Origin: JAGLOK01 sp963677605
GTDB taxonomy: Bacteria; Bacillota; Clostridia; Christensenellales; UMGS416
Assembly (NCBI GenBank): GCA_963677605.2
Contig: CAXXDX010000005.1
Coordinates: 62,001-126,000 of the forward strand
Length of the DNA stretch: 64,000 bases
Reading direction: 5' to 3'
Each line of letters opens with the position of its first letter. Position 1 is the first letter of the stretch. This document shows positions 26,648 through 34,685 of this stretch, piece after piece. The translations under genes were made by a program, and so were the position numbers. The notes below the pieces were generated by a model. It ran no database searches. It was not told the origin of the DNA and saw only the letters and a program-made list of their open reading frames with translations.

Positions 26648-26825
26648 TTTCTGCTCCTTAATATAATCTAATCAGATATAGAAGGTATAAAAGTATCGGA
26701 AGACTATGTGAGTTTTCTTTCAAACAAGCGCACGTATTAAATCATACGCAAGCGAAGTGTGAAAGGAAAATCGCATAGTAAGTCATTTATGACGATTACG
26801 ATGCTTTTAGACTTTCTAGAAAATA

Positions 26826-27060
26826 AAAAGAACCTGTGTAGTAAGGGGCGAGTTTTTTTAACCCGCGGTACCACCCAAGTTCATCATTACGATCTTTAAA
26901 ACCTATAACGTCGGTTATCCGCAACAGCCTACTTAGTTTCAGCAGTTAAGCTCCTAAGTGAACTTCACTCCGCATAATGTTTCAGGTGCTTTCAGCCGCT
27001 GACACCGTTCTCTTTAAAACATTAAATCAAAGCTACTCTCTTAATCATTGCTTTTCATAT
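26826..27060 (-). promoter_or_regulatory. T-box riboswitch (Phe) upstream of pheST
   Basis: On the minus strand the leader carries the 14-base T-box GGGTGGTACCGCGG (about 26861-26876). A terminator follows, with GAACTTGGGTGGTA pairing with TACTACACAGGTTC before a T-run (26827-26882). The Stem I region starts with AGAG elements near 27038. A TTC specifier codon fits at 26960-26962 inside GTGAAGTTCACTT, matching tRNA-Phe and the downstream gene. Uncharged tRNA-Phe binding would favour the antiterminator and transcription of pheST. Confidence 0.93.
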
Positions 27061-27068
27061 TTTATGGA

Positions 27069-27097
27069 ATTATAACACAGCTACCTGCGTTTTTCAA
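27069..27097 (-). promoter_or_regulatory. Promoter of the pheST T-box leader
   Basis: Minus strand TTGAAA (27092-27097), 17-bp spacer, TATAAT (27069-27074). The -35 lies inside the last codons of hisIE, so pheST has a separate promoter embedded in the his operon's 3' end. Confidence 0.85.
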
Positions 27098-27692
27098 GTT
27101 CCTTGAATATATCATCCCAAGTGAGGTCACACTGCACTAAAAGCACTGATAAATGATATAAAAGGTCAGCGACTTCATAGCGAACATTGTCAGTGTCATT
27201 GGCGACTGCACCAATCACTGTCTCTGTAGCCTCCTCGCCGACTTTCTTACAGGTTTTGCGTATTCCCTTATCTAAAAGATAGTTTGTGTATGAACCTTCT
27301 TTTGGGTTTTCTCTGCGGTCAAGAATTACTTTATATACATCGTCAAGTATCTTAGCAGGTACCTGCTTGTCATCCATTACATTGTTGAAAAAACAACTTT
27401 TTTCTCCTGTATGGCATGCTACACCTGTCTGTTCAACAAGCATAAGGAGAGTGTCTCCGTCACAGTCGTATTTCATTGAAACGACTTTCTGCACATGTCC
27501 GGATGTGTCACCCTTTTTCCATAGTTCACTTCTTGAGCGCGACCAGTATGTAGCATATCCTGTGTCTATTGTAAGCTTCAAAGACTCCTCATTCATCCAA
27601 GCCATCATTAATACTTCGCCTGATGATGCGTCTTGTGCTATTGCGGGGATAAGCCCTTGTTCGTTAAATTTTAAGTTTTTAATAAATTCCAT
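27081..27692 (-). CDS. hisIE: Phosphoribosyl-AMP cyclohydrolase / phosphoribosyl-ATP pyrophosphatase
   Basis: 203-aa bifunctional enzyme for histidine steps 2 and 3. The N-terminal HisI domain (about 1-105) has MMAWMNEESLKLT, the metal-binding region DCDGDTLLMLVEQTGVACHTG and SCFF. The C-terminal HisE domain (about 115-203) has GSYTNYLLDKG, KKVGEEATE and VADLLYHLSVLL. Last gene of the his operon, with no terminator of its own before the pheST promoter. Confidence 0.96.
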   Translation of the reverse strand: MEFIKNLKFNEQGLIPAIAQDASSGEVLMMAWMNEESLKLTIDTGYATYWSRSRSELWKKGDTSGHVQKVVSMKYDCDGDTLLMLVEQTGVACHTGEKSCFFNNVMDDKQVPAKILDDVYKVILDRRENPKEGSYTNYLLDKGIRKTCKKVGEEATETVIGAVANDTDNVRYEVADLLYHLSVLLVQCDLTWDDIFKELEKRR

Positions 27693-27702
27693 AATACTTT
27701 CC

Positions 27703-28461
27703 TTATAATCTTACTTCAATTCCGCGCTCTCGCATTCTCTGTTTCACTTCTCCAATTGTAAGTTCACCGTAGTGAAACAGCGATGCCGCAAGAACAGCGT
27801 CTGCATGACCCTCGGTTACAGCTTCTGCAAAGTGATCTATGTTTCCCGCACCGCCTGATGCGATTACAGGAATCTTGAGCGCATCGGATATTGTCTTTGT
27901 AAGTTCAATGTCATATCCGTTTTTTGTGCCGTCGCAGTCCATTGATGTGAGAAGTATCTCTCCTGCTCCAAGCATCTCTGCTTTTTTTGCCCACTCAACA
28001 GCATCAATTCCGAAGTCTTTTCTGCCTCCATTGATATATGCATTCCATCCGCCGTCATCCCTGCGCTTTGCGTCAATAGCGACTACTACGCATTGTGCTC
28101 CAAATTTTATTGATGCATCAGTTATCAGGCGCGGGTTTTTAAGCGCAGATGAATTGATTGAAATCTTGTCTGCTCCGCATTTAAGTATCTTGCGGAAGTC
28201 TTCAACCGTACGAATACCGCCGCCAACAGTAAGCGGTATAAACACCTGCTCTGCTGTTCGGGACACGACGTCGAGTATAATGTTTCGTTTATCGCTTGAA
28301 GCCGTTATATCTAGAAATACAAGCTCGTCAGCTCCTGCTTTATTATATGCCGCTGCAGCTTCGACGGGATCACCGGCATCAACGAGGTTTACAAAGTTTA
28401 TCCCTTTGACAACCCTACCGTTATGAACATCCAAGCAGGGTATAACTCTTTTAGTAAGCAT
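27703..28461 (-). CDS. hisF: Imidazole glycerol phosphate synthase, cyclase subunit
   Basis: 252-aa TIM barrel that with HisH converts PRFAR to IGP and AICAR. Catalytic Asp residues lie in RVIPCLDVHNGRVVKG (Asp11) and EILLTSMDCDGTKNGYD (Asp130 region). Phosphate-binding GGGIRTVEDF and IASGGAGNIDHF are present. Its 5' end touches hisA, whose stop ends in the same base region (1-bp contact at 28461). Confidence 0.97.
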   Translation of the reverse strand: MLTKRVIPCLDVHNGRVVKGINFVNLVDAGDPVEAAAAYNKAGADELVFLDITASSDKRNIILDVVSRTAEQVFIPLTVGGGIRTVEDFRKILKCGADKISINSSALKNPRLITDASIKFGAQCVVVAIDAKRRDDGGWNAYINGGRKDFGIDAVEWAKKAEMLGAGEILLTSMDCDGTKNGYDIELTKTISDALKIPVIASGGAGNIDHFAEAVTEGHADAVLAASLFHYGELTIGEVKQRMRERGIEVRL

Positions 28462-29174
28462 TATCCCTCCATCCTCAGCGCTTCAGAAAGCTTTATTGCT
28501 CCTGTATATATTGCCTTTCCTGTTATTACGCCCGAAGCTCCGATAATCTTAGAATTTCTAATATCATTTAAAGTGCTTATTCCGCCGGATACTATTACAT
28601 CAAGTCCTGTATCTTCAATCATGTCCATGGAAGACTTGATGTTAGGTCCTTCCATCATACCGTCTTTTGATATGTCTGTGTATATTATAGTTTTAACGCC
28701 GCGGTTTTTCATATCCTGTGCAAAATCTATAGCTTTAAGCTCAGTTTTTTCCACCCAGCCGTTTATTGCAACTCGCCCTTCTTTTGCATCTATTCCAACC
28801 GCTATTTTATCACCGAATATTCTAACTGCTTCACTTACTATATCTGGATCTTTTACAGCGACAGTGCCGAGTATCACACGGCTTACACCATATGACAACA
28901 CTCTCGAAATGTCCTCAAGCGTTCTTATGCCTCCGCCTAGCTGTATAGGTATGTTAACCGAAGAAACTATTTTCTTAATTGCTTTTTCGTTAACGGACTT
29001 TCCTTCAAATGCTCCGTTCAAGTCAACTACATGTATCCATTTCACTCCTGCTTTTTCAAAAAGCTTTGCAACCCTTGCTGGGTTTTTCGAATATGTCGTT
29101 GAGTCTTCCATTACGCCCTGTTTTAGTCGTACGCAGTTTCCGTCTTTTAAATCAATTGCCGGGTAAATTATCAT
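28461..29174 (-). CDS. hisA: ProFAR isomerase HisA
   Basis: 237-aa TIM barrel related to HisF; it isomerises ProFAR to PRFAR. Key parts: IIYPAIDLKDGNCVRLKQG (catalytic Asp8), the phosphate loop LGGGIRTLEDI, and TDISKDGMMEGPN with the second catalytic Asp. Immediately downstream of hisH (adjacent bases). Confidence 0.96.
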   Translation of the reverse strand: MIIYPAIDLKDGNCVRLKQGVMEDSTTYSKNPARVAKLFEKAGVKWIHVVDLNGAFEGKSVNEKAIKKIVSSVNIPIQLGGGIRTLEDISRVLSYGVSRVILGTVAVKDPDIVSEAVRIFGDKIAVGIDAKEGRVAINGWVEKTELKAIDFAQDMKNRGVKTIIYTDISKDGMMEGPNIKSSMDMIEDTGLDVIVSGGISTLNDIRNSKIIGASGVITGKAIYTGAIKLSEALRMEG

Positions 29175-29780
29175 TTATTTCAGTTCTCCAAACTTTTTTA
29201 GCATATTTAGTCCTGTTTCGCTGCTTTTTTCAGGGTGAAACTGTGTGGCGAACACATTGTCATAGGCTGTCGCAGCGCAAAATTCAACACCATAGTTTGA
29301 TGTTGCAGCTATGTATTTTTTTTCATTAGGATCGCAATAATACGAGTGAACAAAATAAACATACTGGTCTTTTTGTTCTTTGTCAAAAATTTCTCCCTGT
29401 ATTATATTAAGCTTGTTCCATCCTATCTGCGGTACCTTAAATTCATTAGGCAGCATAAACCGTTTAACTTCACCCGGGATTATACCAAGGCCCAGAAACT
29501 CACCATGCTCATAGCTCTTTTCAAAAAGAAGCTGCATGCCAAGGCATATTCCAAGAAAAGGTTTGCCCTTTTTCACTTCATTAGGGATTACGTCTATAAG
29601 CTCTCTTTTATCCAAGGCATCCATCGCATCGCCAAATGCGCCGACTCCCGGAAGAACAAGGCTTGATGCATCCTTTATTTTGTTTTTATCATCAGTAATC
29701 TGAGCTTCGTATCCCAAAAACTCGAAAGCTTTCTGGACACTTCTCAGGTTGCCCATTCCATAGTCAATTATAGTTATCAT
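29175..29780 (-). CDS. hisH: Imidazole glycerol phosphate synthase, glutaminase subunit
   Basis: 201-aa class I glutamine amidotransferase that feeds ammonia to HisF. Nucleophile Cys in GICLGMQLLF (about residue 80), and the catalytic His-Glu pair in ATQFHPEKSSETG near the C-terminus. The ATG overlaps the hisB stop by 4 bp. Confidence 0.96.
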   Translation of the reverse strand: MITIIDYGMGNLRSVQKAFEFLGYEAQITDDKNKIKDASSLVLPGVGAFGDAMDALDKRELIDVIPNEVKKGKPFLGICLGMQLLFEKSYEHGEFLGLGIIPGEVKRFMLPNEFKVPQIGWNKLNIIQGEIFDKEQKDQYVYFVHSYYCDPNEKKYIAATSNYGVEFCAATAYDNVFATQFHPEKSSETGLNMLKKFGELK

Positions 29781-30364
29781 AACATACCTTTCGTAGAAGG
29801 AACTCCTTTATATCTTTCGTTTATTCCGCATGCAATGTTCAGTGCGCGGCCAAACGCTTTAAACGCTGCTTCAATTATGTGATGCGTGTTCTTTCCGTGC
29901 ATAAGCTTAATGTGAAGCGTGAGACCAGCATTCTGTGCAACTGCGCGGAAAAATTCTTCTGTCATTTCAACGTCATAGTTTCCTATCTGAAATGCGGGAA
30001 GTTCAAGGTCATAATATAAGTATGGTCTTCCGGATATATCAAGTGATACCATAACCAGTGTTTCATCCATAGGCACAAAGAATGTACCGTATCTTGTTAT
30101 TGATTTTTTATCACCTAATGCTTTGTTTATCGCCTGTCCCAATGCAATTCCCACATCTTCTACAGTGTGATGACAGTCAACTTCTATATCACCGTCACAA
30201 AACACATTGAGGTCTATAAGAGAATGGCGCGAAAAAAGCTCAAGCATGTGATTGAAAAAACCAACTTTTGTATCAACATCATATATACCTTCGCCATCGA
30301 TATTTATCTTTAAAGAAATATCAGTTTCCGTCGTTTTCCTTGCGACTTCACCAGTTCTTTTCAT
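29777..30364 (-). CDS. hisB: Imidazoleglycerol-phosphate dehydratase
   Basis: About 195-aa Mn-dependent dehydratase, monofunctional (no HAD phosphatase domain). Metal-binding His repeats: FFNHMLELFSRHS, DCHHTVEDVGI and the second set GKNTHHIIEAAFKAFGRAL. The ATG at 30364 is chosen because GAGGAG sits six bases upstream; it starts 1 bp after the hisD stop. Confidence 0.95.
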   Translation of the reverse strand: MKRTGEVARKTTETDISLKINIDGEGIYDVDTKVGFFNHMLELFSRHSLIDLNVFCDGDIEVDCHHTVEDVGIALGQAINKALGDKKSITRYGTFFVPMDETLVMVSLDISGRPYLYYDLELPAFQIGNYDVEMTEEFFRAVAQNAGLTLHIKLMHGKNTHHIIEAAFKAFGRALNIACGINERYKGVPSTKGML

Positions 30365-30365
30365 C

Positions 30366-31660
30366 TTACTCCTCCTCAAATCTGACAGCTACAGAATTCG
30401 CGTGAGCATAAAGACCCTCGCCTTTTGCAAATGACTCTATATCTTTTGCAACTGTTTTAAGACCATCTTTTGTGTATCTTATCACACTCTGCTTTTTAAT
30501 GAAATCATACACTCCCAAAGGTGATGCAAATTTAGCATTTCCTGAAGTGGGCAGAACATGGTTTGCGCCGGCAAAATAATCGCCCAACGGTTCAGGTGAA
30601 TATTCACCCATAAATATTGAGCCAGCATTTCTTATAAGCGGAAGTATTTCTTCAGGATTGTCACTTGAAATTTCCAAGTGCTCCGGTGCTATTTCGTTTG
30701 CAAGCTCAGCCGCTTCTTCCAAGTTCTCGCATACAATGATTGCACCCATGTTGTTAATAGACTCTCTTGCAACTGGCTCAGTCGGAAGAGTTTCAAGAAT
30801 GTTTTCTATCCATCCGCGGACTTTGTTCGCAAATTCCGTGCTGTAAGTTAATAGTATTGATGCAGCCATCGGATCGTGCTCTGCCTGAGAAAGCATATCG
30901 CTTGCAATATATCTGGCATTGGCTCTTTTATCGGCAATCACAAGAACTTCGCTTGGGCCTGCTATCATGTCGATGCCCACAGTGCCGTATACTTCTTTTT
31001 TGCAAGTGCGACATATATATTTCCCGGACCTACTATTTTATCAACTTTTGGTATAGACTCAGTGCCATATGCCATAGCTCCTATAGCCTGAGCTCCGCCG
31101 ACTTTGAATATGCGGTCAACACCTGCGATCTTCGCTGCAGCTAAAGTCATGTTGTAAACAATTCCGTCTTTATCAGGAGGTGTGCACATTATAATCTCTT
31201 TTACACCTGCAACTTTAGCAGGTATTACATTCATAAGAACCGACGACGGATATGCAGCCCTTCCGCCCGGCACATAAACACCCGCCCTGTCAACAGGTAC
31301 GTATCTCAGTGTAACACTGCCATTGGCATTTATCATTTGCTTGTCTTCATTAAGCTGAAGAGAGTGAAAGTTTCTTATATTTTCAGCCGCACGTTCAATC
31401 ACAGCAATAATTTCTTCATCAATCTGAGAAACAGCATATTCAATTTCTTCCTGAGTCACTTCTACATTTTCAGCAGTAATAGTAGCTTCATCAAAACGTT
31501 TTGTATATCTGAAAACTTCATCATCGCCGTATGCTCTGACTTCAGAGAGAATTTCTTTTACAATCTCAAGCTCGCTACTGTCTTTAAGCTCGCTTCTTTC
31601 AGTTAGATTTACAAGATAATCTTTGCATTCTTCACTGTCTTTTTTAAATAACTTTATCAT
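30366..31660 (-). pseudogene. hisD: Histidinol dehydrogenase, interrupted by a -1 frameshift
   Basis: Two frames together make a full HisD (about 430 aa). The N-terminal part (from 31660) ends VGPGNIYVALAKK then runs off-frame into YTALWAST and stops; the C-terminal part (to 30366) resumes with VGIDMIAGPSEVLVIAD, QAEHDP (zinc and catalytic region) and HVLPTSG. The break sits at an A6 run (minus strand, 30996-31001) in the exact heptamer A AAA AAG in frame. A -1 slip there restores KKEVYGTVGIDM, the normal family sequence. It could be a missing base (sequencing or mutation) or a recoding site. All known active-site elements are otherwise present. Confidence 0.9.
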
Positions 31661-31661
31661 T

Positions 31662-32291
31662 TCATTCCTCCAGCTGACGCTTCATAGCATCAATCAGCGG
31701 TACAATGTTTTCTCTTTTAACTTTAAGGCTTACCTTGTTTACAATAAGCCTTGCTGATATATCACATATTTCCTCAAGTACTGAAAGCCCGTTTTCGCGA
31801 AGCGTAGAGCCGCTTTCAACGATATCAAATATAACATCGGAAAGTCCTACAATAGGCCCAAGCTCAACTGATCCGTTAAGCTTTATTATATCTACATGGC
31901 GTCCTCGCAGTTCGTATATCTCGCGGATTATATTTGGATATTTTGTTGCAACGCTAAGTACGAAATCACCGTTTTTATTGTCCAGCGCACCTTCATATCC
32001 TGCAAGTGCAAGTTTGCATTTTCCAAATCCCAAATCCAGCATTTCATATACATTCGCATCGTGTTCCATCAAAGTGTCTTTGCCGACAACTCCGATGTCA
32101 GCAACACCGCGCTCAACATATGTGGGTACATCTGTGGGTTTTACCAAGATAAAACTTACTTCATCGTTTTCAAATATAAGTTTACGGCTTTTAAGGTCAA
32201 CAAATGATATATCCATTCCGCATTGTGCCATAAGGCCAAGTGCATCTTTAGCCAGTCTTCCTTTAGAAAGAGCGATAGTCAGTTTGCTCAT
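31662..32291 (-). CDS. hisG: ATP phosphoribosyltransferase catalytic subunit (short form)
   Basis: 209-aa short-form HisG, the first committed step of histidine synthesis. It lacks the C-terminal ACT-like regulatory domain and so needs HisZ, which is encoded just upstream. Features: SKGRLAKDALGLM near the N-terminus, GKCKLALAGYEG, and the PRPP loop region DVIFDIVESGSTLRENGL. The TGA stop overlaps the hisD start by 3 bp; the start overlaps the hisZ end by 4 bp. Confidence 0.96.
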   Translation of the reverse strand: MSKLTIALSKGRLAKDALGLMAQCGMDISFVDLKSRKLIFENDEVSFILVKPTDVPTYVERGVADIGVVGKDTLMEHDANVYEMLDLGFGKCKLALAGYEGALDNKNGDFVLSVATKYPNIIREIYELRGRHVDIIKLNGSVELGPIVGLSDVIFDIVESGSTLRENGLSVLEEICDISARLIVNKVSLKVKRENIVPLIDAMKRQLEE

Positions 32292-33268
32292 TTTCCGCTC
32301 CTTTCGTCCAATGCTGTAAGAAGCGCGTTTCCGTCCAGCGCAAATCCGGTTGCAGGCATTTTTCTTCCGAAACAGGCTGTTAGGTTGTCATATCTTCCGC
32401 CTGTAAGAATAGGTGTTCCAAGCCTGTCCGTTATGCCCTGAAAAATCATCCCTGAATAGTAGTGTATTGACTGTACCATTGAAAAATCAATTGAAAGGTT
32501 GTCGCGCGCATTATCGCTTATTCCTTCTACTATAGAGCTTATGTTTTCTACAGCTTTTCTGCAGGTTTTATTGTCAGTGTAGTTTTTCGCTTTATCCAAC
32601 GCTTCAAGTCCGCCAAATAAAAGAGGAAGATTCATCAAAAGGTTTCTCGCTGCTCCTTTAACGCCTATTTGCTGCAAAAGAAGCTCAATTGCAAGCGTAT
32701 CTTTAAGCTCAACATACTTTGAAAGCTTTTGGGCGTCCTCATCTTTTATGCCCGCTTCCTGCATAAGTCCGTTATAAAAATCCACCTGTCCCAAGTCTAT
32801 CTGGAAGTTTGAAAGGCCTGTGCTTTTAACGCATTCGTAAGCAATGTCTATTACTTCGCTGTCAGCTATTGTGCTGTCTACTCCCATATACTCAATACCT
32901 ATTTGTGTGACTTCTTTAAGCTCCCATGAATTGATGCGTTTAAAATGAAACACCTGTCCCAAGTAGCATAATTTCAGTGTGTCATAGTCAATAAACCTTG
33001 TTGCTGCAAGCCTTGCTGCGGGAATCGTCATGTCAGGGCGCAAAACAAGAGCGCTTCCCTTGTCGTCGGATAATTTAAACATATCCTCCTGATTAAAAGC
33101 GCCTGCCTGTGTAAACACATCCATATATTCGATTATTGGTGTTTCAATGCTTTTATATCCCTTTGAGGATATAACACTCATAATATCTTTTTCAATTTTG
33201 TTCTTATACTTGCTTTCACCTATAAGGTAGTCTTTGACTCCCTGAGGCACAGTTAATATATTACCCAT
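32288..33268 (-). CDS. hisZ: ATP phosphoribosyltransferase regulatory subunit
   Basis: 326-aa HisRS paralogue without aminoacylation activity; it forms the hetero-oligomer with short HisG and carries histidine feedback. Recognisable HisRS-like core: GVKDYLIGES, YKSIETPIIEYMDVF, LRPDMTIPAARLAATRF and the C-terminal GGRYDNLTACFG. It lacks the C-terminal anticodon-binding domain. First gene of the his operon; AAGGA precedes the ATG. Confidence 0.94.
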   Translation of the reverse strand: MGNILTVPQGVKDYLIGESKYKNKIEKDIMSVISSKGYKSIETPIIEYMDVFTQAGAFNQEDMFKLSDDKGSALVLRPDMTIPAARLAATRFIDYDTLKLCYLGQVFHFKRINSWELKEVTQIGIEYMGVDSTIADSEVIDIAYECVKSTGLSNFQIDLGQVDFYNGLMQEAGIKDEDAQKLSKYVELKDTLAIELLLQQIGVKGAARNLLMNLPLLFGGLEALDKAKNYTDNKTCRKAVENISSIVEGISDNARDNLSIDFSMVQSIHYYSGMIFQGITDRLGTPILTGGRYDNLTACFGRKMPATGFALDGNALLTALDERSGK

Positions 33269-33330
33269 ACTTATTCCTTTAGGTCCTTATTCATTCGCTT
33301 TATTACTTTATCCCGTTAAAGCGTTAAATT

Positions 33331-33359
33331 ATTCTAGCATAGACAAAATAAATTGTCAA
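33331..33359 (-). promoter_or_regulatory. Promoter of the his operon
   Basis: Minus strand TTGACA (33354-33359), 17-bp spacer, TAGAAT (33331-33336), about 60 bp upstream of hisZ. No T-box or his-leader peptide is evident in the short leader. Confidence 0.85.
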
Positions 33360-33391
33360 CACTATTATAGCATATGATTTTACATTGAACT

Positions 33392-34570
33392 TTATATGCT
33401 GTTGTTAAGCACGCTGCCGAGTATTTCTATTCCTTTTTCAATTGTTTCACAGTCAGAATTTGAGTAGTTTAGCCTGAATGTGTTAGACTTTTCGTTTTCA
33501 GCATAAAAAGGTGCTCCCGGAACAAACGCGACATTATTTTCGTAAGCTTTTTCAAATATTTTAAGCGCATCAGTTCCCTGAGGCATAGTTGCCCATAAAA
33601 ACATACCACCCTCAGGTTTTGTGACTTTAACTTCCTTTGGAAAGTGCTCCTCAATGGCGCTTACCATAACATTTCTTTGCTTTTTATATAATTCTTTTAT
33701 CTTTTGTATATGCGCGTCAATATCATTGTCCATAAGATATTGATGAACAACTCTTTGCGTAAAATAATTAGAGTGAAGGTCTGAGCCTTGTTTTACAGTG
33801 ATTATCTTATCCATTATTTCTGGCTGTGCCACTACCCATCCCATCCGCATACCCGGAGATACTATTTTTGAAAAAGAACCTAATGTTATTGTTTTTTCGG
33901 GTGCAAGCTTTTTAAACGGAGGAGCTTCTTTCCCCATAAATCTAAGTTCTCCATATGGATCATCCTCAATCAAAACAGTTTCGCCTTTATTAATTAAATC
34001 TGCTACCTTTTTTTTGACTTCTTTCGTATAGCTTATACCTGTAGGGTTTTGAAAGTTGGGCACGCTATAAAAGAGTTTTGGATTCTTTTCAGAAATAATC
34101 TGAGAAAGCTCATTAACATCCACACCGTTATTATTCAGTTTTGCATCATAAAAATGTGGTTCATACACAGAAAGCGCTTGTATCATACCAAGATATGCAG
34201 GCCTTTCTGCTGCAACCGCGTCACCTTTGTTTAGAAAAACTTTTCCTATGAGGTCCAGTGCCTGCTGTGAGCCGTTTGTTATTAATATTTCATCTGGAGA
34301 CAAGTTAAGATTAAACCTTTTCTTATATCTTGAAGCGATATATTCTCGCAGAGGAAGATATCCCTCTGTAGTTGAATACTGAAGCACGTTGTCTCCGTCC
34401 GCATCAAGCACTTTGCATGTGGCAGCCTTTATCGCTTCAACAGGAAAAGATATAGGGTTTGGAAGTCCGCCTGCAAAAGAAATCATACCCGGCTTATCAA
34501 TAGCTTTAAGTATCTCTCTGATAAAAGACTTTTTCATAGTGCCTATTCTGTCAGCAAAACGTTGTTCCAT
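33392..34570 (-). CDS. PLP-dependent aminotransferase (MocR/LysN-like, no DNA-binding domain)
   Basis: About 392-aa fold-type I aminotransferase. Substrate-binding SFAGGLPNP near the N-terminus, NPTGISY (Asn/PLP contact), ETVLIEDDPYGELRF and the PLP-lysine segment TLGSFSKIVSPGMRMGWV. The pattern matches 2-aminoadipate / aromatic aminotransferases of the PLP-dependent aminotransferase family (COG1167 without HTH). The ATG at 34570 is preferred because GAGGTG lies seven bases upstream. It lies upstream of the his promoter; whether it could supply the missing HisC activity is unknown. Confidence 0.88.
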   Translation of the reverse strand: MEQRFADRIGTMKKSFIREILKAIDKPGMISFAGGLPNPISFPVEAIKAATCKVLDADGDNVLQYSTTEGYLPLREYIASRYKKRFNLNLSPDEILITNGSQQALDLIGKVFLNKGDAVAAERPAYLGMIQALSVYEPHFYDAKLNNNGVDVNELSQIISEKNPKLFYSVPNFQNPTGISYTKEVKKKVADLINKGETVLIEDDPYGELRFMGKEAPPFKKLAPEKTITLGSFSKIVSPGMRMGWVVAQPEIMDKIITVKQGSDLHSNYFTQRVVHQYLMDNDIDAHIQKIKELYKKQRNVMVSAIEEHFPKEVKVTKPEGGMFLWATMPQGTDALKIFEKAYENNVAFVPGAPFYAENEKSNTFRLNYSNSDCETIEKGIEILGSVLNNSI

Positions 34571-34685
34571 AATCTTCACCTCGATATAAATTGGACATAT
34601 TATATACCAAAATGAAGTAAAAATGCCAGTTAATTTAACATATGTTCATTTATTTTATAAGAATATCTAATCAATTGAGCAAATA

